Below are positions 52,850 through 64,000 of a stretch of 64,000 nt of DNA, piece after piece. Under the pieces are notes generated by a model. It was given only the letters and a program-made list of their open reading frames with translations, was not told the origin of the DNA and did not search any database. The position numbers were made by a program, and so were the translations under genes. Numbering within the stretch: the stretch's first letter is position 1; every line of letters starts with the position of its first letter. The stretch comes from Dipteris shenzhenensis (Eukaryota > Polypodiophyta > Polypodiopsida > Gleicheniales): the NCBI GenBank assembly GCA_047967505.1, contig CM106539.1. One strand, written 5' to 3'.

Positions 52850-55800
52850 CATGTGCGAGCTCCCTACTCCTCCAGCGCTGTCTTCCCTCCCCTTCACTTT
52901 GCATTTGCCATCCCTTCTTCCGCCCCTTCTCCCTGCCCTTTCTCCCTGCCCTCCTCTGTTTTGCCCCTTTTCCCTCACGTTGAGCCCCGAATTGTGGGAC
53001 TCAGGTCCTCGAGGAATTAGATCCGGAATCGGTTGCAGGCAAGCCTAGTTCTAGAGAGGGACCATATTCAAGATGTCACCATCTATGGAATAGCACAGTG
53101 TTGGAGTTTCCGACAGACATAGCAGCCTCGATCATGGCAGATGACGGGGCTCCTAGACTTAGGATGGTTGATGAGAGCCCAGAGTCCCTTCCAGAGGAGA
53201 TTTACCTTGAGACCCTAGACAAGGAAGACCTCTGACAGAGGATCGAGGTCTCAGGGTTACCAAGACAGTGGCTGCAATGCAAATAGATGGGCCATCTCGG
53301 CCGTGATCGCCCTAGAGGACAGAGATGCCCCCCATCCTCCCTCTCCCCCTCCCCCTCCTCTCTCGTAGGCTTGTAAGAGACAATAGAGGAAGCCTCAAGC
53401 AGATAGGGCTCAGTGTCCTCATAGAACTCTTTGAGGGGGAGTGGATGCCAAGGAGGCGGCCATGAACCAGAGGCGGTGCGCTCACTTCAAAGAGAAGGCA
53501 CAGGGCAAACATGAGACAGCTTCCCGTTTTCAGGGGGAATAGTCAGGGAGCGCTTCTTAAGGTCGACCCTAGACTCAAAGAACAATACCTTCGAACTTTT
53601 GAGGAGTCCCCTTTTGGCAGGGGACCAGAGCACTTGGGCACTTGATCAACAAGAGGATGCAGGATTTCTTGCAGCTTTGATGGCGGTTGCTCGCTCCGCC
53701 TGCCTTCCCCCTCACTCAGAAGCAGGGGTTCAGAGCTCTCAGGTAGCTGCACATCAACGAGACATAGGAGTTTCTGCTATTTCTTCGAAGGATGCTCCTA
53801 TTGCCCACCCTCCCCCCACCCTCCGCCTCCCTCCATTTCACTTTCTCTCCCCCCCCGCCGTTCTATCCACTCCCCCAGTTGTAGTCACCTTCACTACCTC
53901 CCCCCTCCCTCCATCTCTCCACCTTCTCACTCTCTCTTGATGAGGTTGCACGTTATTTGACCGTTTATTGCTTCTTGCGCATCTTGCACTCCCCCTAGTC
54001 ACGTTCTTATGGTCGAGCCTTTGGGTAAGGGAGAGACTGAGCCTTCCTCCCCCTCTCTCGTCAAGGTTGCGGCTTTCTCCTCTCACCCACAGTCGAGTCC
54101 CTCCCATAGGACAATCTCCTTGAATATGTCAGGAAAGGGGGATTATTATTGCTGCTTGTAGGGCCTAGGCCCTATCCTGGGCAATCCTTACTGAGGGAGT
54201 TTTGAAGGGTTAGATCTTGGAGAATTATCTAGAGATTTTAGATGTGCATCCTATGGTTGTAGAGATGATCTTGCTGGCCTAGAAAGGGGGATCCATTGGT
54301 GTGGTTGGTTTTGCACTTGTTCTTTCTAGGGCTTTCATTTTGCCTCCATGGGAGAGGACCCTTCTATGTTCGACTGCATGATGAAAGAGCATATGTATGG
54401 CGTGATGGAGGAAAGACCCTCAAGGGAGAGGTTTGTGGCTCACCCATGGCAATTTAGCTACCTTCGAGCTCGACTTCACTACGAAGAGATCGGGCACAAG
54501 CATGGCAATAGGAGTGATCCGTTTGGAGTCAAAGGTGTAGCTCACATAGGCAACGCATTTGAGGGCCCAGTTGTGCACTGATAGGTTTGGGGTAGACGTG
54601 TCCATGATGCATTGGGACCGAAAGGTTGGCATAGAACTTGTCATGCCCTTGGTATGCCGCCGCACAAATACAGTGCAGGCTGCAATCCCAATTCTCTCTT
54701 TCGAGCTGCCCATGAACGTGGGACTTCAGTGAGTTGGAATGTGCATGGGCTCCACGATCATCCATGTTGGCGATAACCACATCTGATACTTCGTGAGCAA
54801 TTAGAGAGGCTTGTGATAGGACGGGCAATGGGCTTTCTTTTGATTCACGAGCATATGTTTTTAGCATCGGACATTGGTTGGCGTCTACTTCAAGGCAAAG
54901 GCTTCGAGGTGTGGTCCCTTGTAGTAGATTGGAGTAGAGGGGTTTGTGTTTTGGTCTCCGAGGAAGTGGCTCCATATGTTTTTAATCAGGGTGAGCTTAT
55001 CATAGGATGAGAAGTATGGATGGGTCTATGGGTAGGCGAGTCCAAGATTGGGATCTTGAATGCGTATGCACCTGCTTGCAGACATCACCACCTTGCTTTT
55101 TGGAGGCGGTTCACGGAGTGCCTCCGAGATGTTGGATTGGTGGACTAGACTTCAGCAACCTAGAGTTTGTAGAGGACAAGCAGGGATTGAGATGACTACA
55201 AAGTCCTATTGACAGTTGTTTTGGTTCGAGGGCCCTCTTTCTTACAGCTAGAGAGACAGTGTGGGATTAGATTTTGGCAATTATTGTGTTGAGCTTGCAT
55301 AGGCAACTAGAGGCACCGTTAACTGATGAGGAGCATTCGAAGGTTCTCCAGGTCTTGCCTTAGAAGTACCTTGGGGAGAATAGCTTTTGGGAGCATATCT
55401 TCATCCTACTTTGACTAGCTTTTAGGAGATTTTTGACTCAAAGATTGCTTCCTTAGTCCTTGAGTAGAGGTTGGATATGCTTGATCCCGATGGAAGGGGG
55501 AACATGTTAGATATTCATCAGTGCAGACCGATCACCTTACTAGACACTGCTTGTAAGATCTTAGCCAAAGTCTTGAGTTTGCGGTTGAGGCCCCACCTTG
55601 TTGTCATTATCCATGATAGGAAGACGAGTTTTGTTCAGGAATGTAGCATCTTGGACAACATCTCCTCCCCCTTTTGGGAGGCTGTGGATTGGGCTTGTAA
55701 TGAGTTTGAGTCTTTTGCAATCCTGCTTTTGGATTTCGAGAAGGCTTGTGACAAGGTTGAGTGGTCATTCTTGGAGGGCACTATGCAGACGATGGGTTTT

Positions 55801-58150
55801 TTAGATAGATGGAGATGTGGGGTCTCAGCGATGGATGCAGTGAGCAACCAAATGCTCATTAGCAGTCACACAGGAGAGGCTTTCTCCCTTTCTCGCTCGG
55901 TCAGACAAGGTTATCCCTTCGCTCCCTTTTCCTCCTCTTAGCTATGTCATTTGCCCCTAGGCATTAGGTCTCTCGGGGATGAGGCTTCCGATTCACGAAG
56001 AGGAGGAGCTCCTAGACTCAGAGTTTGCAGGGCGGATGATATGGTGCTCTTTCTGGAGGGCATAGTAGAGAGTTTGGAGGAAGTCCACAGGGCCCCTAGA
56101 GACATTGCATGGCCTCAAGGGCCGAGATCAACTAGACCAAGTTAGTTGGTTCCCCTTAGTAACTGAGGCCGTCTAGGAGATCCTAGAGTGGGGGGATACA
56201 TCTGGCTTTCGATGGATTCCGAGAGGCCACACAATGAGGTATTTAGGCTGTCAGGTGGGCATTGTTATCTCATCAAAGCAACATATTGTCCTTGTGCTAA
56301 AGAGTGTGCGGTGCAAGCTTTTGCATTGGAGCTTGACCAAATTCTCTGGCAGGTGGGGCTCTAATGGGCTAACCAAGTCCTTTTGGCGACGTCCTGGTAC
56401 ATTGTCTCATGTTGGTGCTTTCATAGAGGTTGCATGGGTCATAGCTCAGATGTGTAGTGCATAACTTCTATGGGACTGGTTCCAATGGTACGAGGAACAC
56501 TAGGGCGAAAGCTGCATGGCAGATTGTGATCTTGCCACAAGCTTGGGGAGGGGTAGGCATCATTGATCCAAGATGCAGAGCAGAGCTCTCTTAGGCAAGT
56601 TAGCGGTCCGCGGTCTCATGCTAGGCTCCAAACCCTAGAAGCTCTTGTTGCAACAAGGGCTTCTTAGGAACATCCCTCGCATAGGTGGATAGTGGCAGAG
56701 GTCCCATAGGTGGATTTTTAAAAAGAGGCCCCTATCATAGGGAAGCCCCCCCCTCCCCCTAATGAGGAGCTTCTTAGAGTTTGGAGGTGCTTGTTTTGGG
56801 CTCCATGCTAGCCCTACGTGCCGGAAGGAGTGCCACCTGTGTGGCACATAGAAGTTCGAGATATAGAGGGTTGCATGCTCGGGCAGTAGACACATACCAG
56901 TTGGGCACAGTGGGATAGTGGCCCAGTGAGGTTCTTTGGGGTTTGGAGTTAGCTTCCAGGGGAAGCAAAGGCCAGGGTACATACTCGCATTCGAGGGGGC
57001 AGGTATACGAAACTGACAGTTTGTGAGGCTAGGGGTACCACTCCCGATTTAGCTTCTCTAGCAGTCTCGAGGGTATTACCGTCGCAGATACTATAGAGTG
57101 GGACAAAGAGGCCTCTTATAGGTTGAGATGGAGAGGGATTGAGGGGACGAGGCAATCTTGGATGGACTAGAATGATAGAGGATCAAGATAATGGGCCATT
57201 TGGACAGGATCCAGACTATTGACTCGGACACAGTCTTATCGGGTCAAGAGGGAGCACATTGGCACCTTTGGATTTGGGAGGGCAGGCCTCTTTAGGATAT
57301 CCAGTGGGACCCAATTGAGTAGTTTTGGCATGCTCGAGTAGGGCACTCAGATAGGGTGGAGGTGCCCTTTTTTTCATATACGACCCGTATTGGCCGATGC
57401 ATTCAGCTAGAAGCAGTAGCTTGGACTCCCTTAAGGGAGCGCCATTGGGTTAAGCAGGACGTTCCTTGCGAGGTTATTTCATGTTTTTGGTCTTGTCTTT
57501 GGACCAACCTGAAGCCACGGAAGATATATTTTTCCTTTTGGATGCTGGCACATGGAAACTTGCCCATCGACCATTGGTTGGAGTAGATGCGGATGGATGA
57601 TAGGTGTCTTTGCCGTACAGACGGAGTCTTAGATATGATCCTCCACTGCTTTTGGTGTCCAGTAGCGTGGACAACATCTTTTCATTATTGTGGCGAACGG
57701 CGGATGCAGTGGGACTTCAATGGGGGATGGTGGCATGGCTCATGGAGGGGGGCCATGCTTTTGCCATTGATCCAGTCTCTTCAGCACATAGGATCTAGGG
57801 TCCGCATGTCTCAAGGATTGAGACATATGATGCATCACCCCCATCTTTGAGTGCGCTCTCTGACTTTGCCAAAGGATAGTGTATGGGATACGGTGTCTAG
57901 CAACCCTGCTTGGAGATTTTGGGTTTCTCGCTTGTAGTCAGATAATGGAAGCCCATCAAGTCTCCGGGCAGCTACCCTCGTCACCATCTGGCAGGACACC
58001 ATATTCACCTTGCAACCTTTTGGGAGCATGGTACTCTAGGTTCAAGAGCAACCATTCAAAGAGGCGAGGCTTGGCATGCACGAGAGGTATTTGTTGGATG
58101 AACAGACCACCACTTTGGTTGTTAGCACCTATTACAAGGACTCCCTAGGC
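52850..58150 (+). pseudogene. L1-clade LINE, + strand, heavily decayed
   Basis: ORF1: the proline-rich part at 52860-52980, then RIVGLRSS at about 52990 and DHIQDVTIYG near 53065, matching the minus L1. ORF2: endonuclease pieces at 54813-55195 (FLLIHEHMFLASDIGWRL, LDFSNLEFVEDKQG). RT at 55471-55941 (CRPITLLDTACKILAKVLSL, FVQECSILDNIS, LLLDFEKACDKVEWSFLE). RT is damaged before the active site (RADDMV near 56030). The zf-RVT remnant is at 57474-57660 (NLKPRKIYFSFWMLAHGNLP) and the tail (AWRFWVSR, ATLVTIWQDTIFTL) reaches 58000. Stops occur throughout. It is the same family as 38075-44880 in the opposite orientation. Confidence 0.87.
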
Positions 58151-58443
58151 AGTGAGCTAGATTCTTTGGAAACATGCTAATTTCTTTGTGACAACCAGCT
58201 TTTTGTTTCTTTTCCATGATTAGCATCTTTTGGTTTTGTTGATTTGTGTGGTAGCTTTAATAGTTGTTCTTTTTTTGGGAAAAAAAAGGATCACAGTCTC
58301 TTTATGGGTGTGCATGTCTTTTGTCTCCTCCTTTGTCAATTTATTGAGGTGAGAGTCTGTTGTCTTGTCTTCTAGGTATAGTTGTGGCTTCCAAATTACC
58401 ATTTTTCTTAGAATAGTTGTCCTTTTCTTCCCCTACCCTATGG
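58151..58443. other. Sequence after the L1, no recognised feature
   Basis: T-rich stretches but no clear poly(A) tail for the L1. Confidence 0.4.
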
Positions 58444-58870
58444 AGTATGTGGTAATCCATCCCATATACCCCTCACAAAATCTAAGGCATTAAGTATATG
58501 TGGAGCCCTATTTAAATTTGGCACTTTTCGACAAATACTTTTTCCATTTGTTTGCAGCTTGACATGTTGATCGCCTTTATTGTCTAAATAATGCTCTTTC
58601 TACATATTGTTGATGAACCCATAGAGAGGTGCAACAGAAGGTAAAGATTCTATAGAACCTTTAGGAGGTGCTCCAAGTGCACCTCTACTCTTAGTATGTG
58701 GTAATCCATCCCATATACCCCTCATAGAATCTAAGGCATTAACTATATGTGGAACCCTATTTAAATTTGGCACTTGTCGACAAATACTTTTTCCATTTGT
58801 TTGCAGCTTGACATGTTGATCGCCTTTATTGTCTAGATAATGCTCTTTCTACATATTGTTGATGAACCCA
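58444..58870. repeat. Direct repeat of about 178 bp with a 72-bp spacer
   Basis: 58444-58620 and 58693-58870 match closely from AGTATGTGGTAATCC to TTGTTGATGAACCC, with about eight differences. No coding content. Confidence 0.92.
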
Positions 58871-59690
58871 TTTTCAATCACATGATTGTGCCAACATTTC
58901 TAACAAACTTAGTACTAAATCTAGGGCTTGTCATGGGTGATCAACAAAACACGTTGTTTCACACTAACATGTACCAAGCATGATCAAGAAATTTCTCACT
59001 CATGATAGTTTTGACCATTGCCATTTTTCGTAATTTTGAAACAAGAAATTATAAGCATAACATATGCGAGTACGCGAGAAAATCTTGATTCATAAGAGCA
59101 CATTAGCACTTTTACACATCATTTTAGCCATTATTTTTTTAAGCAAATAAGCACATTGGCATAAGCATGAGCACATCATTACTCAAATCATATTATGCCT
59201 TTATGACATTATCACATACACAAATGAATGCATTACAATGTTTTCTCTCATCAATATGAGACTTGCGAATTGATAGAACACTACAGCTATGATGAAATGG
59301 TTTTGCACAAGGAACACATCAAAATCACATTATTGCATACATTACAAAACAAGTTCGCATTACCACTATATGCACATCATCACTATATTACACTACAAAA
59401 CAAGTGCGCATTACCACTATATGCACATCATCACTTTAGCAAATACAAGCACATTATCACATTGCCACACAAGCATGTTGGCGCATTCATACTTGAAGTA
59501 CATAAGGACATAAGAACTTTTTCCCATTATCACCTTTTTCATTTGAGCACATTAGCAAGAACATAAGCACATTATCACTTGCTCCACATAGCATTAGAGA
59601 ATCAACACATTAATACAAGCTTATAAGCAGACTATTGCTTGCTTACACATAGTAATGCAACAGTTTGAGAGTTATAAGAGGTGTGTGTGT
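58871..59690. other. AT-rich region with GCACAT words and a 51-bp tandem repeat
   Basis: 59341-59391 and 59392-59442 are a 51-bp tandem duplication (CATTACCACTATATGCACAT). AGCACATTA-type words recur across the region. No gene. Confidence 0.7.
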
Positions 59691-59692
59691 GT

Positions 59693-60030
59693 GTGGGGGG
59701 GTCTTCCAACTTGTTACGCACCTAGGAAGTTGGGATAGCAAAGAAGCAAGGTGGGAGGGTCGTAAGACAGGGGATGCAAGTAACAAGACGTAGTAGACAT
59801 TCCCCCTTCTACTACTATGCGTGACTTTCTCGTGTTGCCTATTTGCTACCTCTTGATGCTCAAATCCCCCGTCCTACTATCCTCCCGCCTTGCCTCCTTG
59901 CCCCCAACAATTTGGAAGACCCCCCTCCCCCCGAGTTGGGGGGTGGGGGTGTTTAACTTGTTGTACACGGCACATAGGTAGCACGAGAAAACCAGGTATG
60001 GTAGTAGGAGGGGGCAAGTAGTAGACAGTA
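59693..60030. repeat. Interlocked inverted repeats
   Basis: 59693-59780 (GGGGGGTCTTCCAACTTGTT...) is matched in reverse complement by 59862-59932. 59790-59855 (GTAGTAGACATTCCCCC...) is matched in reverse complement by 59970-60030. The order is A, B', A', B. The arms have diverged and carry small gaps. It sits where the neighbouring copia relic is cut off. It may be a rearranged foldback element. Confidence 0.75.
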
Positions 60031-60124
60031 GAACACATGAGGAGAAGGCAACATGAGGAGAAGGAGGGGGAGGAGTGAAGGAGGAGGAGGCATGGAGGGC
60101 AAGGCAATGAGCAAGAGGATAGCG

Positions 60125-61620
60125 CATGGAGGAAAGTGGCATCTGTTGCGATTGAGCTGACATGGCATGCAAATCTGGTACTGAAGCTATCATTCTAAAC
60201 AAGCGTCTTTCCTTGACTACTTTTCCTACTAGCTGATATCCTATGGATTTATCTCTGATTGTGCATTCATCTCCATCAAAGATGACTCGATAATTGTGTT
60301 CCGTCATTTGACCTACTGACCGAAGGTTCTTGCTGAGTTTCAGAACATAGAGTACATCTTTCACCAATCCTTTCGTACCGGTGAACTTGTTCATAGGGAC
60401 AATGCATTTCCCTTAAACTAGATTCAATGTATTATCTGTCGTGTAGATGACATTATTATGTCCTTCTAATGGTTTCATGTCTATGAACCATTCCTGATGT
60501 TTTGTCATATGAGATGATGTGCCATTCTCGATATACCAAGGATCTCGATCTAGTTGATCGATTTGACAATTGAATTTCTCTTTTGAATTGCAATCAATGT
60601 CAAGATACAGTGTTTCAATCTGCTGCATATCCTCGCTTGCAAGGAACATATTCTCAAGTTCATTAGCATAAAGACTATGACTTGAATGTCCACTGCGAAG
60701 ATTTCCTCTTCCTAAAAAATTTCCTCAATTGCTGCTGGATTGACCGCCTTGGTCATACTACTTCTTGCGGCAATCTCTTTCATAGTGTCCAAACTTATGA
60801 CAGTAATTGCATTGAATGTTTTCAAGTTTGTGGATGCATTCCCTCGTCCTTAGAATCTTTCTCTATTGGAATGATTTCCTCTTTGCTGATGCTGATGTTG
60901 CTGAGGATGATGCTAATGTTGATTCTGACTTTGATGCTGACTTTGTCACTAATGATGACCACTTAGCTGGAATGATCTACCTCTGCCTTTGTCTCTACCT
61001 CTGCTTCTATCTAAAGCTATGAATGCTTGATCATTGGAATGACCTTTGTGTGCATGAATGGCTTGCATCCCGAGTTCTTCACCAAGTAAAGTTGTCGGTA
61101 TGTCTTCCAGTGTCGAAATTTGCCGTTGAATGGCAATTCTCATATCCCTCTCCTAGTCCATTCAGGATGACTTGAACCATTTCTGCTAGATTCATGGCCT
61201 CTCCTGCTATTGCGAGTTGATTGTTGTAATCCTTGATTGTGAGTACATAAGCATGACTAGTTTCATTGCTGTTGCAAAAACTCTTGTTGATTTGGTTTCT
61301 CAGTGTGAGAATCTTGGAAGTGTTCTTGGACTCATAGAGAGTTGTGAACATATCCCACGCTTCTTTTGATGTCTTGACTATGTTGAGCTATCCTAACATG
61401 ACATCTTGCACATTCTACTTCATCAGATTATATGCATACTTGTCTTTCTTGTCCCATTCTACCTGTGCTCGGGCAATAGTAAGATCTGCTACCGGTGCAG
61501 ACATTGTTGGTGTAGCTGTAGATCCCGGTGTAGATCTTGCTACTGTTGGTGCTATGGCAATAGGTAGAGTAGAGCTATTGATGGCTGGATCATCAAATGG
61601 TCAAGTGCAAAACATTGACT
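60125..61620 (-). pseudogene. Copia gag-protease relic, second copy of the intronic family
   Basis: From high to low coordinates on the minus strand: gag (61079-61351, YESKNTSKILTLRNQINKSF), an intact knuckle (CNYCHKFGHYERDC near 60785-60830), protease (60413-60649) with WYIENGTSSHMT in place of DSGAS, and gag-pre-integrase (GLVKDVLYVLKLSKNLRSV at about 60300-60390). It is cut at about 60125 by the inverted-repeat cluster. It aligns with 46600-48190 throughout. Confidence 0.88.
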
Positions 61621-62280
61621 GAGGCAAAACACTGACTGTATCAAGTGAAATATGAATTGTCGGTGAAGATAGAACTGCAATATATAATCCAATATGTTAC
61701 AACGCTTGTGTAGCAAATGATGTCGAGAATAGCCAAGAGGCTTTATAAGGCTTGAATAATGTGCACAATGCTGACGGATAGGCTTTACAATGATGGCATG
61801 TGTGTGTGAAATCAAATCATGTGCAATCTGCCCACCGTTGATCAGTCGATCAATATCTCGGAACACTCTGAAGTCTACTCATCGAATTGTGGAACGTCAA
61901 GTTTTAGGTAATGTGATGATGTGAAACCGCATGTGAGTGAAGGGGCTGACTCTGAGTACGAACTATTTAGGAATTTTTTAGCATGGCTTTGATTGGCTGC
62001 TTTGGAGTTCTCTCTGCTATGGATGATCTAATCTACTTTGAGCTAGATCTAGACCAACCGTCGAGCGATGAAAAAGCAGCAAATAATTCCTTTTTCTTTG
62101 TTCATTTTACATGGGTTAGATGCATTGATGTAGAGGCTGATGTGCGTGCAAGAAGTGGATTTGTCTCTGAGGCTCAAAAGTGCCTAATACTTGCACCAAA
62201 ATTGCATACGATGTGACGAGCGCATAGAGCATAAAAAATCGAGCGTTTTTTATTTTTTGAGCACCCTCGAATTCTTCATG
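61621..62280 (-). other. Leader of the second copia copy
   Basis: Matches 48230-48900 (AAAACACTGACTGTATCAA, GATGTGAAACCGCATGTGAG, ATCTAGACCAACC). Similarity stops at about 62280 before any LTR. Confidence 0.8.
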
Positions 62281-62364
62281 GTGGTGATTAACTTAGAGTT
62301 CATGATAGGCTTAATTCTAGAAGGATTTTGGTCTCTCCCCTTCCTAATGCATGCACTAGGATCC

Positions 62365-63191
62365 TCATTGCCTCATGATCGGCAGTAAGTACCCTTTGTG
62401 AGTAGGTGGAGCTTGAAGATATGGTGACACTGCTTTGTGCATTGATGGTTGCGACGGACGGTTCCATGTATTTGGTTGCTGTACAAATGTACGATTTGAG
62501 GATCCTAACCCACTAGGCATTTGCATTTTGACTTGAGGTTGATTGGGCCTAATGGGGAGGGGCATGTTCACCCTAGGCATAGCCTATAAGGGGTGGTTGT
62601 TGGGTATGGCATACCTTCTATGTTCTGTGGCCATCTAGGAAATGAAGGGACTTTGTATGTGGGGTGTCTTATTTGTGAACCTTCTGGATTATTTCTTTGT
62701 TCACTTTTGTTCTGGCATTTGAAACTCTTGGGCGAGTCTGGGGACAAACTCACCCCTATATGACTGGCTTTCATAAAAAATTGTATATGGTGGTACTTCA
62801 TTGCCATTAGATACAATGGGACTTGCTTCCCTAAATATTGATCTGACACTGATAGTTGGGCTAACACATGAGGTTCTACCGCCACTCTATTTTTCCTAGC
62901 AAATTCGTGTAGCATGTATGTTGGTTCAGATAGTCCAAGACTCCCCATCATGTTGGAGAAGGCTTCCCTTAGTCTACCTTATATTGAGGGGGTAGAATAC
63001 TGTGGACCATTAAAGCCGGTGCTTGGAGCCACTAAGATTCTAACATTGGAGGGTTCTCCCATGTCTCTGTCTAGGCTCATGGAATCTTTTGAGCTAGACA
63101 AGTCACCTTGTGGTGGTTCATGTAAGGCGTAAGAACCAACTTTTGAGCTTGCTGACCCTAAGGATGTAGAGCTGGATATGTATGCTGACAA
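62365..63191 (-). pseudogene. Unrecognised reading frame, broken
   Basis: The minus strand 63191 to 62568 is one frame broken only by a TAA at 62979-62981. A shifted frame continues to 62365. The protein is Pro-, Ser- and Met-rich, with HEPPQGDLSSSKDSMSLDRD, HEFARKNRVAVEPHVLAQLS, SPDSPKSFKCQNKSEQRNNP and, at the end, MPLPIRPNQPQVKMQMPSG. No domain was recognised. It could be a gag-like part of an LTR element or a former host exon. Confidence 0.4.
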
Positions 63192-63489
63192 GAGGCTATT
63201 TGAGGCACTATCCTTAGGCTCAAGGTTAGCTCTTAGGACTCATCTTGATCTCAAGTGCATGTGTTGATTAGCACAGTTGAGGCCCCGATTCAAAGTTGAG
63301 TCCACTTTGATGCGGGGTTAAGGGATGGCCTTTATCTCAATGCAATCTGCATGCAAATTTCATCATTCTTATCTAAATCTGCAGCTGGCCAACTGCCAAT
63401 TTTTGGTTGTTGTGTTAATGCTAACGCAACGACTTGATAATGCAAAGACTCAAATAATGTAGTGACTCAGATATAGCTAGCAACTCGCA

Positions 63490-63790
63490 TTATTATAGCA
63501 ATGACTCGTTTAAAGCAACGACTTAGATATAATAGTGACTCACATTATTATAGCAGTGACTTGAGGACCCGCTGCATTATTACAGCAGCAGCAACTGAGG
63601 ACCCATTGTGTTATTATAGCAGCAACTTGAGGACCCATTGCATTATTATAACAGCAATTGGAGACTCGCTGTGTTACTATAGCACTAACTTGAAGACCCG
63701 ATGCTTTATTATAGCAACAACTTGAGGACCTGTTCTCTTATTATGGCAGTGATTGGAGGACCTGCTGCTTTATTATAGCAGCGACAGTTG
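63490..63790. repeat. Minisatellite with GAGGACC and TATTATAGCAGC units
   Basis: Units of about 32-42 bp containing ACTTGAGGACCC, GCATTATTATAGCAGCAA or variants repeat seven or more times, with a related looser part from 63410. The unit is imperfect. Confidence 0.88.
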
Positions 63791-63799
63791 GAGTACTGG

Positions 63800-64000
63800 C
63801 TCCATTAATTAATGCGACGACACATAGCCACACTTTTTCCAACTAGTTTTTAGGCATTTCCATGATTGTTAGAGTTTTTGTTCAAGATTTTTTGTGTGCG
63901 GGGGGTGCTACACTGCTCGATCTACCTATTTAATGTACACAAGGCATTTCTTCTGAAGCCATGAGACTCAAGTCATCAATTGAAGAATACAAAGTATTAC
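63800..64000. other. Right edge, no recognised feature
   Basis: No frame, repeat or element seen. Confidence 0.4.

Noticed and set aside
59228-59566. His/Tyr-rich peptide gene
   Set aside because: It rests on a 51-bp tandem repeat in AT-rich DNA; no other support.
63490-63790. CRISPR-like array
   Set aside because: Units are imperfect and contiguous with no constant repeat and unique spacer pattern, and the DNA is eukaryotic.

Overview
This window is plant nuclear DNA. It is mostly layers of decayed retrotransposons surrounding one recognisable host gene, an SDE3/MOV10-type RNA helicase on the + strand. Evidence for a plant: Ty1/copia elements primed by initiator Met-tRNA, an L1 element with a DUF4283-like ORF1 and a zf-RVT domain, an SDE3-type helicase, and small introns next to a very large one. 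The large intron fits a lineage with big introns, such as a gymnosperm or another large-genome plant, but the species cannot be named. I saw no rRNA, tRNA, CRISPR array or prokaryotic operon.

Layout. 1-2330: copia pol relic and its 3' LTR. 2340-3870: LINE relics. 4316-8209: a complete, young copia insertion on the minus strand with TSD AATAG. Its gag-protease-integrase N-terminal region is missing, and it carries two odd low-complexity blocks, one of them packed with GTAC. 8684-20165: a dense pile of + strand LINE copies, mostly 5'-truncated and joined tail to head, with a few minus copies. 20190-25930: a copia 5' relic, an ORF1-only LINE, and a LINE with an intact RT-half ORF. 26450-26955: LTR and primer-binding site of another LTR element.

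Host gene. Three coding exons are visible: 29169-29327, 29454-30938 (all helicase motifs intact) and 51650-51838 (C-terminus and stop). They join in phase 0. The last intron, 30939-51649, is about 20.7 kb and is packed with LINEs, a minus L1 and copia remains. N-terminal exons were not found in the window. SDE3/MOV10 helicases act in RNA silencing and transposon control, so a silencing gene here is heavily loaded with transposons.

51839-64000: gene 3' flank, a decayed + strand L1 (52850-58150), duplicated non-coding blocks, an inverted-repeat cluster, a second copy of the intronic copia family, an unrecognised broken reading frame and a minisatellite.

The most unusual pattern is the main LINE family. 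About 19 copies of its 3' end share a GAGGCCT...GACGTTAATA core followed by a TTTC (or TTC/TC) microsatellite instead of poly(A). New copies repeatedly sit in the tails of older copies in the same orientation. One case (31138-32020) still shows a 27-bp target duplication at such a tail. Two copies are ORF1-only half-LINEs.
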